A stretch of DNA of 64,000 bases, taken from an uncultured Clostridia bacterium (GTDB lineage: Bacteria; Bacillota; Clostridia; Lachnospirales; Lachnospiraceae). The notes beneath the pieces were generated by a model. It did not search any database and was not told the origin of the DNA. It saw only the letters and a list, made by a program, of their open reading frames with translations. The position numbers and the translations under genes were made by a program. The stretch is from assembly GCA_947385955.1 (NCBI GenBank), contig CANDNA010000008.1, forward strand, positions 1 to 64,000. Direction: 5' to 3'. Below are positions 8,975 to 16,892 of this stretch, piece after piece; the first letter of the stretch is position 1, and each line of letters starts with the position of its first letter.

Positions 8975-9406
8975 TCATTCACCTTTCCTTTCCTGTGTTT
9001 TGTCTGTGATTCTGATTTCCGCATGCTCCATCGCCGCATCCGGCTCTTTTTCAAGGAGCACATCATACCGGGCAAAGAAATATGCTCTGCCTTCCCGTAT
9101 TCCGCCCCATGAGGCATGACTCCATACGGCATTGCCGTCTGCCATAATACATTCCAGTGCATCATACATGCGCTCCAGCACCGCAGCACAGTTTCCGACG
9201 CCCCCTCCTCCCGGAGTGTACCGGATTTCAAAATTCTCCATCTGTGTGCAGCGGCCGCAGGTCCCTTTCACCCGTTCCACCCGAATCGGCAAAACCTGAA
9301 AACAGGGCCCGTCCGGCTGACTGCTTCCGTCCGTATTCACTTTGTATGCTTCACCAAAGGCTTCCTGCAGTGCAAAAGCAATTGCCTGAATGGTTTTCTC
9401 CAGCAT
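8975..9406 (-). CDS. tail terminator/neck protein (XkdI/J position)
   Basis: The 143-residue protein precedes the sheath gene, where tail terminator proteins of the DUF6838/XkdI kind are found. It starts MLEKTIQAIAFALQEAFGEA; ATG 9406 follows an excellent AGGAGGTG site. The N-terminal helix followed by a beta-sandwich-like region (FQVLPIRVERVKG) fits the family, which caps the tail tube. In a tailocin this cap closes the top of the tube because no head is attached. The exact family is inferred from position and general pattern. Confidence 0.68.
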   Translation of the reverse strand: MLEKTIQAIAFALQEAFGEAYKVNTDGSSQPDGPCFQVLPIRVERVKGTCGRCTQMENFEIRYTPGGGGVGNCAAVLERMYDALECIMADGNAVWSHASWGGIREGRAYFFARYDVLLEKEPDAAMEHAEIRITDKTQERKGE

Positions 9407-9472
9407 CTTTTCACCTCCTTTCCTTCTCCGCTTCTGCCCATCTACACCATACCTCATATGGGATGTGTCATT

Positions 9473-9904
9473 CTATGTCATCTTGAAATTCTTCAAAGCA
9501 GCCGTATGAATCCGGTGAATATGCTTCCAGCTGTATCCCATTTCCTCACAAATGTCCTCCCATTTCTGAAGTTTGATATAGCGGTGCAGCAGTACCGCCT
9601 TTTCCTCATCCTGAGAAAGCCGCTCAATCTTATCTGTGATCTCCCTGCACTTACGCAGGCACAAATATCTGGATTTCAGATACCGCCGCTCCTCTTCATC
9701 CAACAGCGCCGCATAGCCGGACAGATCTTTGACGGAAAAAACATGGGGCATCCCATCCAGACATACATGCGGGCTCACCTGCCTGGAACGCATTTCCGCA
9801 ATCCGCAGTTCAATCCGTTCCAGCTTCCGCACTGCCCTCTCATATCCTTTCAAATATTCTTTTGCCGCCTCTATTGCTTCGGTCTGTTTTTCCTTTGTCA
9901 TCAT
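9473..9904 (-). CDS. sigma-like late gene activator (Xpf/DUF1492 type)
   Basis: The 143-residue protein has a coiled N-terminal half and a C-terminal sigma region-4-like helix-turn-helix: RLSQDEEKAVLLHRYIKLQK then WEDICEEMGYSWKHIHRIH. Such proteins switch on the tail genes of PBSX and related elements. The start is ATG 9904, after GGGAGGAAGAT; a frame-open extension to 9952 would run into the operator. It is the first gene after the divergent control region and lies only 66 bp before the tail terminator gene, with no head genes between. Confidence 0.82.
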   Translation of the reverse strand: MMTKEKQTEAIEAAKEYLKGYERAVRKLERIELRIAEMRSRQVSPHVCLDGMPHVFSVKDLSGYAALLDEEERRYLKSRYLCLRKCREITDKIERLSQDEEKAVLLHRYIKLQKWEDICEEMGYSWKHIHRIHTAALKNFKMT

Positions 9905-9937
9905 ATCTTCCTCCCTCTCATTTCCTGTATTGATGAA

Positions 9938-10057
9938 TTGAGATATTCTCAACTTTTTCTCATCATAGCATCCGGATTTTATACTGTCAATCCAATTTTA
10001 AGTTTTTCTCAATTTTCAAAAAGGAATATTGATATTTTCTCAACTTTCAGATATACT
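9938..10057. promoter_or_regulatory. divergent promoters and repressor operators of the tailocin
   Basis: Rightward, for the repressor: TTGATA at 10029-10034, 17 bp, TATACT at 10052-10057. Leftward, for the late regulator: TTGACA on the minus strand at 9985-9990, 17 bp, TATGAT at 9962-9967. The sequence TTCTCAA recurs at 9946-9952, 10006-10012 and 10037-10043. The first copy is half of a dyad (TTGAGATATTCTCAA, 9938-9952) just downstream of the leftward -10. The copies at 10006 and 10037 flank and overlap the repressor's own promoter. This is the expected arrangement of a lambda-like switch with one repressor controlling both directions. Confidence 0.72.
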
Positions 10058-10092
10058 ATAGGTGATGGAGAACACAGGACAGGAGGAGGCCT

Positions 10093-10554
10093 ATGGCACC
10101 TATAGAAAAAGCCCAACTAAAAGACCGCTTGAAAGATGCGCTCATCCGGCGCAGTCTGCGGCAGACAGATCTGGTAGAATACTGCGGATTTGATAAAGGG
10201 CAGCTCAGTTCATGGCTGTCAGGTAAATACAGGCCCCGCCAGCACAACATCGAAAAACTGGCCAAAGCCCTTTCTGTTAATGAAGCATGGCTGATGGGAT
10301 ACGATGTGCCTATGGAGCGCCCCAACGACCACAGCCAGAAAGAGACCATTCCCCTCATCAGCCACTGCTACCGGTTATTGAATACTGCAAACAGAGCCAA
10401 AGCTGATCAATATATTCAGAATCTGTACGAATTACAGTCCATGCAGACAGAGAATGAGCAGCTCCTCAACGCCGCCCATGAACGGACCGATATTTCTGTT
10501 ACCGAAGAAATGAAACGCCATGACAATGAGCTGATGGACAGTGATGAATTTTAA
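10093..10554 (+). CDS. XRE-family phage repressor
   Basis: The 153-residue protein has an N-terminal helix-turn-helix at about residues 8-60: LKDRLKDALIRRSLRQTDLV, then YCGFDKGQLSSWLSGKYRPR and KLAKALSVNEAWLMGYDVPM. The LMGYD motif is typical of phage CI-like repressors. The C-terminus is helical and lacks the Ser-Lys protease of LexA-type repressors, so release would depend on the ImmA-like protein encoded downstream. The start ATG follows AGGAGGAGG. It is divergent from the tail operon. Confidence 0.88.
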   Translation: MAPIEKAQLKDRLKDALIRRSLRQTDLVEYCGFDKGQLSSWLSGKYRPRQHNIEKLAKALSVNEAWLMGYDVPMERPNDHSQKETIPLISHCYRLLNTANRAKADQYIQNLYELQSMQTENEQLLNAAHERTDISVTEEMKRHDNELMDSDEF

Positions 10555-10571
10555 AACTATGATGCGGATGA

Positions 10572-10850
10572 CAAACCCCTGCACTATCATTTATATTCAT
10601 CATCAACATCGATAGTTTGTTGACAATGACTTGTGGAGGATATTAGAAGTTCTTAGTACTTTGTCCGCTGACAGCAATTTCCGGACATGGAGGTCCGGAA
10701 AAAGCCCGCCTGCGCCCGGATGGCAAATCGGGCTGGTTGCGTCTTTTACCATAATCCTGGAACAAAGTACTTAGAACTTCTTATATCCGCAACCCGGAAC
10801 TGTCAACAAACTATCGATGTTGATTGACAAACTGTACAGGCAGGGGTTTG
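10572..10850. repeat. 279-bp inverted-repeat (MITE-like) element
   Basis: The stretch begins CAAACCCCTGC (10572) and ends with the exact reverse complement GCAGGGGTTTG (10850). Inside, a 24-bp block at 10601-10624 is perfectly repeated in inverse at 10801-10824, and a second block of about 32 bp at 10638-10668 is inverted with few changes at 10759-10790. The loop contains smaller hairpins (CCGGACATGGAGGTCCGG at 10681-10698). No ORF is present. This shape fits a non-autonomous foldback element inserted between repressor and ImmA-like gene; a large structured RNA is an alternative. Confidence 0.72.
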
Positions 10851-10890
10851 ACGCCCGCAACAAAACATTGATAAAAAGGAGATTTTCCCG

Positions 10891-11352
10891 ATGACTTATG
10901 AAGATTTGCTGAAGGAAGCCGATTCTCATGAGCTTGTAACCAAAGAAAAGCCTCTGTGCGCATATGACGGAAGAATCAAGGGAAAACGGATTGCGATCCG
11001 AAAGGATCTGTCCGAATCCGCAAAGAAATGTGTACTGGCGGAGGAGCTGGGACATTATTATACCACTGCCGGCAATATCCTGGATCAGGCCGATGCGCTT
11101 TCCCGGAAGCAGGAACTGCGCGCCAGGATATGGGCATATGATAAAATGGTGGGGCTGACCGGCATTATCAACGCTTACCGGCACGGCTGCCGTACCCTGT
11201 ACGAAGTAGCCGAATATCTGGAAGTTACGGAACCCTTCCTGGCAGAAGCACTGGCACAATACAAAAGCAAATACGGTACCCATGTGACACTGGATCATTA
11301 TGTCATTCTTTTTGAGCCGTCCCTGGGTGTACTGGAAATCAAAAGCCCCTGA
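10891..11352 (+). CDS. ImmA/IrrE-like protein
   Basis: The 153-residue protein belongs to the ImmA/IrrE group, whose members cleave phage or ICE repressors. The active-site region reads CVLAEELGHYYTTAGNILDQ (residues about 50-69): the usual first histidine of HExxH is glutamate here, while the second histidine and surrounding pattern remain. I recall this EELGH form from many Firmicutes relatives, so it may be a subfamily trait. Start ATG 10891 has AAAAGGAG upstream. It would normally be co-transcribed with the repressor, but a 279-bp repeat lies between. Confidence 0.75.
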   Translation: MTYEDLLKEADSHELVTKEKPLCAYDGRIKGKRIAIRKDLSESAKKCVLAEELGHYYTTAGNILDQADALSRKQELRARIWAYDKMVGLTGIINAYRHGCRTLYEVAEYLEVTEPFLAEALAQYKSKYGTHVTLDHYVILFEPSLGVLEIKSP

Positions 11353-11412
11353 CACCGGCACAGGAAAGAAAAAGATTTCTGTCCTGTTCGGATAAAAAAT
11401 CATAAAAAACAA

Positions 11413-11441
11413 TTGACAAAATACCCCATATAGAGTATTCT
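11413..11441 (+). promoter_or_regulatory. promoter of tRNA-Thr
   Basis: TTGACA at 11413-11418 and TATTCT at 11436-11441 are separated by 17 bp. The predicted start lies about 6 bases upstream of the tRNA 5' end at 11454. This is a normal housekeeping (sigma-A) promoter. Confidence 0.72.
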
Positions 11442-11453
11442 AATATAGGTCTT

Positions 11454-11526
11454 GCTGCCGTGGCTCAGTCGGTAGAGCGTCGCATTGGTAGTGCGGAGGT
11501 CACGGGTCCGATTCCCGTCGGCAGCT
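11454..11526 (+). tRNA. tRNA-Thr (anticodon GGT)
   Basis: The 73-base cloverleaf has acceptor arms GCTGCCG and CGGCAGC, a D arm around GCTCAGTCGGTAGAGC, an anticodon stem-loop with loop TTGGTAG (anticodon GGT, reading ACC/ACU threonine codons), and a T arm with GGTCCGATTCC. The discriminator base is T and CCA is not encoded. It has its own promoter upstream and a strong hairpin terminator 5 bases downstream. It stands between the tailocin and sigH, but no direct repeat of its 3' end was seen, so it is not shown to be an attachment site. Confidence 0.95.
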
Positions 11527-11530
11527 GATG

Positions 11531-11572
11531 AAAAAAGAGCGTATGTTGGTTTTGCCGCATACGCTCTTTTTG
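11531..11572. terminator. bidirectional hairpin terminator
   Basis: AAAAAGAGCGTATG pairs with CATACGCTCTTTTT around a loop of about 11 bases. The A-run on one side and the T-run on the other let it stop the tRNA from the left and the sigH operon from the right. Confidence 0.88.
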
Positions 11573-11592
11573 AATAGATTCCATGACATATT

Positions 11593-12222
11593 TTATTCCT
11601 GCTTCCCGATCGCCCGGCGCAGCTTGCTCTTGATTCTCTGCAGTGCATTGTCTGTGGATTTTCCATCCCTGCCCAGCACCCTTGCAATCTGTATGTAGCC
11701 CATTCCGGTCAGGTACAGATCCAGCACCTGTTTTTCGAAGCTGCTCAGTTCCTTTTCAATGGTTTTTTCCAGCAGCTCCATATTTTCCCTGTCAATCCAT
11801 TTTTCTTCCGGGCTTTTCTCGGACAGAGAACTGAGCACATTGACCAGCTCGGTTTCCTCTCCGCCGTTTTCTCCCTTTTCGGATACATCGCTGTAGAGGG
11901 AAATATAAGAATTTAACGGAGAATGTTTTTTACGCCGGGACGCCTGCACCGCCGTATACATCTGACGGGACACGCACAGATCCGCAAAGGTCAGAAAACT
12001 GGCATCTCTTCCCATATCATAATCCCGCAGCGCTTTAAACAGCCCGATCATCCCCTCCTGAATCAGATCTTCACTGTCCGCTCCCAGAATATACATGGAC
12101 TTTGCCTTACTGCGCACCAGATTTTTATATTTGTTCATTAAAAAATCCGTGATGCCCGTTTCTCCGTCCCGCAGCCGCACTATCAGTTCTTCATCGCTGC
12201 TTCCGGTATAGTCCTTCTCCAT
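11593..12222 (-). CDS. sigH: sporulation sigma factor SigH
   Basis: The 209-residue protein is a sigma-70 family factor of the SigH type, which starts the sporulation programme. Region 2 reads LVRSKAKSMYILGADSEDLI then EGMIGLFKALRDYD and ASFLTFADLCVSRQ near residues 30-90; region 4 is the C-terminal IARVLGRDGKSTDNALQRIK. It is the last gene of a run rlmB, mrnC, cysS, cysE, the order seen in many Firmicutes where sigH follows rlmB. It begins 7 bases after the rlmB stop, so it is co-transcribed. Confidence 0.94.
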   Translation of the reverse strand: MEKDYTGSSDEELIVRLRDGETGITDFLMNKYKNLVRSKAKSMYILGADSEDLIQEGMIGLFKALRDYDMGRDASFLTFADLCVSRQMYTAVQASRRKKHSPLNSYISLYSDVSEKGENGGEETELVNVLSSLSEKSPEEKWIDRENMELLEKTIEKELSSFEKQVLDLYLTGMGYIQIARVLGRDGKSTDNALQRIKSKLRRAIGKQE

Positions 12223-12228
12223 CCCCTG

Positions 12229-12975
12229 TCATCCTTTTCCCATTCTCTGCCGCACAATCTCATAGGCCAATACCCCGGCTGCCACAGAGGCGTTCAGAGA
12301 ATCAATGCTTCCCCGCATGGGAATCGACGCAGTCAGATCACATTTCTCCCGGATCAGCCGTCCCACGCCCTCTCCCTCGCTGCCGATTACCAGTCCGATA
12401 GGCCCTTTCAAATCCAGATCATACATAACAGTCCCTGCCATATCCGCACAGACAAACCAAAGCCCCTCTTTTTTCAGTTCTTCTATGGTCCTGCCCAGAT
12501 TGGTCACTTTGGCCACCGGTGTATCGTTCAAAGCGCCTGCGGAAGTACGTGCTACCGTGGCCGTCAGTCCCACTGCCCTGTTCTTGGGGATAATCACGCC
12601 ATGAGCGCCTGCCAGATTGGCGGTCCGGATAATAGCTCCCAGATTGTGCGGATCCTCAATATTATCCAGCAGGATCAAAAAAGGCGGCTCTCCCCGATCC
12701 CTGGCTGCCTGAAGCATCTCCTCCACTTCCACATAAGCATAGGCTGCCACATAAGCGATCACTCCCTGATGCTTTCCGGTCTGGGAAATCTGATCCAGCC
12801 TTTCCCGTGTCATATATCTGATATAAGTCCCCTGTTTCTGAGCTTCCCGCCGGATGGTCATAACCGGCCCGTCATGACAGCCGTCCAGCAGATACAGTTT
12901 GTCTACCGAACGTCCGGACCGGTAGGCTTCGATCACCGCATTCCGTCCTTCTATTACAGATGTTTCCTGTTTCAT
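12229..12975 (-). CDS. rlmB: 23S rRNA 2'-O-methyltransferase RlmB (SpoU family)
   Basis: The 248-residue protein methylates the ribose of a guanosine in domain V of 23S rRNA. It has the RlmB N-terminal L30e-like domain (VIEGRNAVIEAYRSGRSVDK) and the SPOUT methyltransferase domain with LLDNIEDPHNLGAIIRTANL, then GLVIGSEGEGVGRLI and IPMRGSIDSLNASVAAGVLA, the three conserved motifs of the knot fold. Length is normal. It overlaps the mrnC stop by 4 bases. Confidence 0.95.
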   Translation of the reverse strand: MKQETSVIEGRNAVIEAYRSGRSVDKLYLLDGCHDGPVMTIRREAQKQGTYIRYMTRERLDQISQTGKHQGVIAYVAAYAYVEVEEMLQAARDRGEPPFLILLDNIEDPHNLGAIIRTANLAGAHGVIIPKNRAVGLTATVARTSAGALNDTPVAKVTNLGRTIEELKKEGLWFVCADMAGTVMYDLDLKGPIGLVIGSEGEGVGRLIREKCDLTASIPMRGSIDSLNASVAAGVLAYEIVRQRMGKG

Positions 12976-13436
12976 AAAACATTCCTTTCCCCGGCCGATA
13001 CCAGCAGCCCGGTTCTTTCCAGCCCCAGCCTGACCAGCTCCAGTATCCGCTCCAGCCTGTCCGAAAGATACAGATAACCGATCAGCGCTTCCAGCCCGGT
13101 GGCTTTCCGGTAGTCCTCAATGGATGCATTTTTGGCTGCCGTATGGGATTTGGCATTTCTGCCCCGCCGGTATACGGCCTCCTCCTCCCGGGTCAGGACA
13201 TCCTGCAGAGCTTCTATCACAGATGCCTGCGCTCCCGCATTCACATATCTGACCGTGCCCCGGTGCAGCACATTGGCGGCTCTGTTTCCCTGTTCCACCA
13301 CAACGGTACGGATAATCAGGTCATATACCGCATCCCCCATATAGGCAAGGGCCAGCGGGGAATAGCTGCGGACATCCGTCTGCCGGCAGCCAAAAGTATC
13401 CCGGATCTGCTCCAGTATACTTATACCCGTTTCCAT
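12972..13436 (-). CDS. mrnC: Mini-ribonuclease 3
   Basis: The 154-residue protein is a stand-alone RNase III catalytic domain that trims 23S rRNA precursor ends. The motif LALAYMGDAVYDLIIRTVVV (residues about 28-47) carries the conserved acidic residue and the first helix; the second acidic position is within KNASIEDYRKATGLEALIGY near residues 105-125, the usual EALIGYLYL end. No double-stranded RNA-binding domain is present, as expected. Its 5' end overlaps cysS by 16 bases. Confidence 0.93.
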   Translation of the reverse strand: METGISILEQIRDTFGCRQTDVRSYSPLALAYMGDAVYDLIIRTVVVEQGNRAANVLHRGTVRYVNAGAQASVIEALQDVLTREEEAVYRRGRNAKSHTAAKNASIEDYRKATGLEALIGYLYLSDRLERILELVRLGLERTGLLVSAGERNVL

Positions 13437-14830
13437 TTTACGCCTTCCCGTGTATCTTCCAGGGCAATCCCCTTTTCCAGCAGCCGGTCACGGATGGCAT
13501 CTGCTCTGGCAAAATCCTTTGCCTTTCTGGCTGCCTGCCGCTGGGCAATCAGCTCTTCGACATCAGCATCCAGAAGCGCTTCCTGTTTTTCTGTCACCAG
13601 ACCCAGAATATCCGAAAGTGTCCTGATCTCTGACAACAGGGCAGACAAAAAAGCCTTTGAGCTTTCTGACGACGCATGGGTATTGGCAAACCTTACCAAG
13701 TCAAACACTGCCGAAATGGCATCTGCCGTATTGAAATCATCCTCCATCGCCTCTTCAAACCCGGCCCGGAATCCATCCGCCTCCTGCAGCAATGCCTCTT
13801 CCCCGTCCAGAAACACTGCCTGTTGTGTATGCTCTGACAGGAATTTCAGATTTTCCGCACAGGTCACGATTCTTTCCAGCCCGTTTCCGGCTGCCTCCAT
13901 CAGTTCCTGGCTGAAATTCAGCGGGCTCCGGTAATGGGCGGACAGCATAAAAAACCGCAGCACCTGCAGATCATACTGCTCTGCAATATCCCTGACGGTA
14001 AAGAAATTGCCCAGAGACTTGGACATTTTTTTATGATCAATGTTTAAAAACCCATTGTGCATCCAGTATCTGGCAAAGGTCTTTCCATTGGCCGCCTCCG
14101 ACTGGGCAATCTCATTTTCATGATGGGGGAAAATCAGATCTTCCCCTCCCGCGTGGATGTCAATTTCCTCTCCCAGATATTTCCGGCTCATCACGGAGCA
14201 TTCGATATGCCATCCCGGGCGTCCCTGGCACCAGTCTGACTCCCAGTAAGGCTCTCCTTCCTTTTTGGGTTTCCAGAGTACAAAATCCAGCGCGTCCTCT
14301 TTCTGATCCTCTCCGGATACCAGCAGGGAGCGTCCTCCGCTGCGCAGGTCATCCAGATTTTTATGGGAAAGTTTACCATAGCCGTCAAAACTTCTGGTGC
14401 GGAAATAGACCGTACCGTCCGCTGCCACATAAGCATGATTTTTGTCCAGCAGTGTCTGGATCATTTCCAGCATCCCGGCAATCTCCTCTGTGGCCAGCGG
14501 ATGGGCCGTAGCGGGACGCACATGCATGGCTTCCATATCTTTTTTGCATTCCTCGATATAACGTCTGGAAATTACGGAGGCATCCACCCCCTCTTCCATC
14601 GCCTTTTTGATGATCTTGTCATCCACATCTGTAAAATTGGATACAAAATTGACTTCGTACCCCTTATATTCCATATAACGGCGCACCGTATCAAATACAA
14701 TCATAGGGCGGGCATTGCCGATATGAATCAGATTGTACACAGTGGGCCCGCACACATACATCCGTACTTTCCCCGGCTCAATAGGCACAAACTCCTCTTT
14801 TCTGCCTGAAAGCGTATTATAAATTTTCAT
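13421..14830 (-). CDS. cysS: cysteinyl-tRNA synthetase
   Basis: The 469-residue class I synthetase charges tRNA-Cys. The signature sites are [20 protein letters not shown] near residues 21-40 (HIGN is the HIGH motif), the zinc-binding pattern [10 protein letters not shown] with [18 protein letters not shown] near residues 210-240, and [12 protein letters not shown] (the KMSKS loop) near residue 268. The C-terminal anticodon-binding part ends in a charged helix. It starts 14 bases inside the end of cysE, so cysteine synthesis and charging are co-expressed. Confidence 0.97.
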   Translation of the reverse strand: MKIYNTLSGRKEEFVPIEPGKVRMYVCGPTVYNLIHIGNARPMIVFDTVRRYMEYKGYEVNFVSNFTDVDDKIIKKAMEEGVDASVISRRYIEECKKDMEAMHVRPATAHPLATEEIAGMLEMIQTLLDKNHAYVAADGTVYFRTRSFDGYGKLSHKNLDDLRSGGRSLLVSGEDQKEDALDFVLWKPKKEGEPYWESDWCQGRPGWHIECSVMSRKYLGEEIDIHAGGEDLIFPHHENEIAQSEAANGKTFARYWMHNGFLNIDHKKMSKSLGNFFTVRDIAEQYDLQVLRFFMLSAHYRSPLNFSQELMEAAGNGLERIVTCAENLKFLSEHTQQAVFLDGEEALLQEADGFRAGFEEAMEDDFNTADAISAVFDLVRFANTHASSESSKAFLSALLSEIRTLSDILGLVTEKQEALLDADVEELIAQRQAARKAKDFARADAIRDRLLEKGIALEDTREGVKWKRV

Positions 14831-15530
14831 GGTTGCTTCTCCTCTCAGCCGCTCTTTCTCTCTCGGCCTCTTTTTTCAGCAATTTGATCTGCTTCTCCAT
14901 TTCCAGCAAACGATTGGTCAGAACGCTGTTGGATTCCTGCAGATTCTGAATGTCCTCCCTGACCGGGTCCGGCAGATCCGTATGGTTCATTTCTTCTCTG
15001 GGAAATGCTGTATTGTGCCGTTTTACCACCCGGCCCGGCACCCCCACCACAGTGGAATTGGGCGGCACTGCCTTCAATACCACACTGCCTGCACCGATCT
15101 TGGAGTTGGCCCCTATGGTAAAAGACCCCAGTATCTTGGCTCCCGCACTGATCATCACATTGTCCTCAATGGTAGGATGCCGTTTGCCGTGTTCTTTGCC
15201 CGTGCCGCCAAGAGTCACTCCCTGATACAGGGTCACATTATTGCCGATGACAGTGGTTTCTCCAATGATCACGCCATTTCCGTGGTCAATGAAAAAACCT
15301 TCCCCGATCTCTGCGCCCGGATGAATCTCAATCCCTGTTTTGCGCACACCCCTCTGGGAAATCCACCTGGCCAGGAAATAGTGGCCGCTTTTGTATAATT
15401 TATGAGCCAGCCGATAGTGCAGCATTACCTTAAAACTGGGATATAAAAATACCTCCATCCAGGAATGGATGGCCGGATCCCGCTCCCTGATAATACGGAT
15501 TTCGTCCCGAACCCGTCTGATAAGTCCCAT
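14817..15530 (-). CDS. cysE: serine O-acetyltransferase
   Basis: The 237-residue enzyme makes O-acetylserine, the acceptor for sulfide in cysteine synthesis. It has an N-terminal helical part ([20 protein letters not shown]), then left-handed beta-helix hexapeptides with the active-site stretch [20 protein letters not shown] and [21 protein letters not shown] charged coiled-coil tail follows residue 190. ATG 15530 follows GGGGAGAG; an upstream in-frame ATG at 15590 has no proper site. It precedes cysS in one operon. Confidence 0.93.
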   Translation of the reverse strand: MGLIRRVRDEIRIIRERDPAIHSWMEVFLYPSFKVMLHYRLAHKLYKSGHYFLARWISQRGVRKTGIEIHPGAEIGEGFFIDHGNGVIIGETTVIGNNVTLYQGVTLGGTGKEHGKRHPTIEDNVMISAGAKILGSFTIGANSKIGAGSVVLKAVPPNSTVVGVPGRVVKRHNTAFPREEMNHTDLPDPVREDIQNLQESNSVLTNRLLEMEKQIKLLKKEAERERAAERRSNHENL

Positions 15531-15656
15531 ACTGAATCTCTCCCCGCTTTTTCCTCCGTTCCGCAAAGGCTCCTGCCTCCTGCGCTGCAAACGGCATCAC
15601 ATGTCTGATATAAGCTATGCAAAACAGCGGCATTTTGACAAAGTATTTCCTGCAAT

Positions 15657-16841
15657 CTATACAATTTCATTGATACAGACCTGACGCAGCGGTATGATCT
15701 GGGACAACCTTTTGTATACCGATGTATCGCCGCCTGCCGATCCGCTTTCTGTCTTATCCCTGCTCTGCAAAGGCTGGCCGGACATAGACTCTGCCTGCCA
15801 AAAACAGGCCCGGCAGTCCTTTCTGCCGAACACAAATTCCGTCAATGCACTGATATCCGTACAGGCTTCTGCTTCATCCTCTCCTGCCAACATAGCTATT
15901 GTACTTTCTTTTTTCCCCACTGTCCAGAGAAAAGTTCCGTCCTGCTCTCCAAGCAGCGGGTCCGAAAGGTGAAAGCGGACTGTGATAAAATCCGGCCCTG
16001 CCTGCCGGGAAAGACGCAGCAGGGAGAGCATGGATACCACATTGGTAATCCTTGCCATGATAATGGGCTGCCTTTTGGATGAAATCTCAAGCGTTCCCTG
16101 TTTTGCAAACGCATCCGACACCATGCCTTCCTGAATCTCTTCTTTCCCATTTTCCCTGGCCAGCAGGTAAAATCCTGCAATCTCCCCCTGCTCTTTCCAG
16201 AGATAAATGTCGCCGTTCTGCGCCTGGCTCTCCTTTTTCTGCCTTTTGTAGTATGCTTCATCCCGTCGCAAAAATAACTGATATCTCTGCTCCAGCAGAC
16301 GGCCGGCAAATGAGGCCAGGCCAGCCGCCTCCTCTTCCTGCATGATCTGTGCCGGCACATTCCCTTGTTTTTTTACGGAAAACAGGGGCCTGTCGTAAAT
16401 ATACCGGAACTGATACGGCATATAAATAGCCGGATCCGCAGGCATCAGAAAGGCAAACGGCACCGCTTCCCGGTACAGCTTTGAAAGCGCCGCCCGCAGC
16501 AGGCGGTCCATATAGCCCCGGTGCCGGCACTCCTGTCTGGTTCCCACTCCCACAATATAATACAGCAAAACGTCCCGGAATCGGTTTCCTTCTCCGTCCG
16601 GCGCCAGGATCTGTCCCATATAGGGGGTCAGAAACAGCATGGCACAGAGTCTGCCGCCACATTTTACCCCATATCCCGTATTGCCGGCCATCTTTTCCTC
16701 AAAATAATAGTCCGTAAACTGCTGCGAATCCTCATAAAATATTTCCGACCACATCGCTTTGGCCGACAACGCTTCTGCCGTGGTCAGCTTTTCTATTGTT
16801 ACTATGTCTGCCTGCTCCTCTGTTTTATTCCCTGTTTTCAT
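15657..16841 (-). CDS. GNAT acetyltransferase, Eis-like
   Basis: The 394-residue protein has an Eis-type layout: an N-terminal GNAT domain with YYIVGVGTRQECRHRGYMDR near residues 92-111, where the RQECRHRGY segment is the acetyl-CoA loop, a second degenerate GNAT-like domain, and a C-terminal sterol-carrier-like part starting near residue 270 (ARITNVVSMLSLLRLS). Substrate unknown; Eis proteins acetylate amines including aminoglycosides and peptides. It lies between ispF and cysE in the same direction, 126 bp upstream of cysE. Confidence 0.8.
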   Translation of the reverse strand: MKTGNKTEEQADIVTIEKLTTAEALSAKAMWSEIFYEDSQQFTDYYFEEKMAGNTGYGVKCGGRLCAMLFLTPYMGQILAPDGEGNRFRDVLLYYIVGVGTRQECRHRGYMDRLLRAALSKLYREAVPFAFLMPADPAIYMPYQFRYIYDRPLFSVKKQGNVPAQIMQEEEAAGLASFAGRLLEQRYQLFLRRDEAYYKRQKKESQAQNGDIYLWKEQGEIAGFYLLARENGKEEIQEGMVSDAFAKQGTLEISSKRQPIIMARITNVVSMLSLLRLSRQAGPDFITVRFHLSDPLLGEQDGTFLWTVGKKESTIAMLAGEDEAEACTDISALTEFVFGRKDCRACFWQAESMSGQPLQSRDKTESGSAGGDTSVYKRLSQIIPLRQVCINEIV

Positions 16842-16892
16842 CTGCTGCCCAACCCTCTGTATTTATCTGCCGCTCCGGCTTCTGTCTCCATC

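Larger units (their letters stand above)
1..9952 (-). mobile_element. contractile tail-like particle (tailocin) gene cluster, partial
   Basis: The genes run leftward in PBSX order: sigma-like late regulator, tail terminator, sheath, tube, chaperone, tape measure, LysM hub linker, hub, XkdR, XkdS, baseplate J, XkdU and tail fibre. The fibre, and presumably the lysis genes, run off the left edge. In PBSX, terminase, portal and capsid genes sit between the late regulator and the tail terminator; here only 66 bp separate the two. No integrase or replication gene is visible. This is the layout of R-type bacteriocins such as diffocin. A head module to the left of the window cannot be excluded, but would be out of the usual order. 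Confidence 0.78.

Noticed and set aside
9116..10105. 329-codon open frame on the plus strand opposite the tail terminator and late regulator
   Set aside because: It is the antisense shadow of two well-supported minus-strand genes, crosses the divergent promoter region, has no ribosome site and its composition (His, Pro, Phe, Cys rich) is typical of antisense frames.
10771..11412. 213-codon minus-strand open frame opposite the ImmA-like gene
   Set aside because: Antisense to a recognisable protein and overlapping the inverted-repeat element; no ribosome site and no protein-like pattern.
11454..11526. tRNA-Thr as attachment site of the tailocin or another element
   Set aside because: No integrase nearby and no repeated tRNA 3' end found in the window.
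11400..11687. 95-codon open frame across the tRNA-Thr
   Set aside because: It translates the tRNA and its terminator in reverse; such frames over tRNA genes are common false ORFs.
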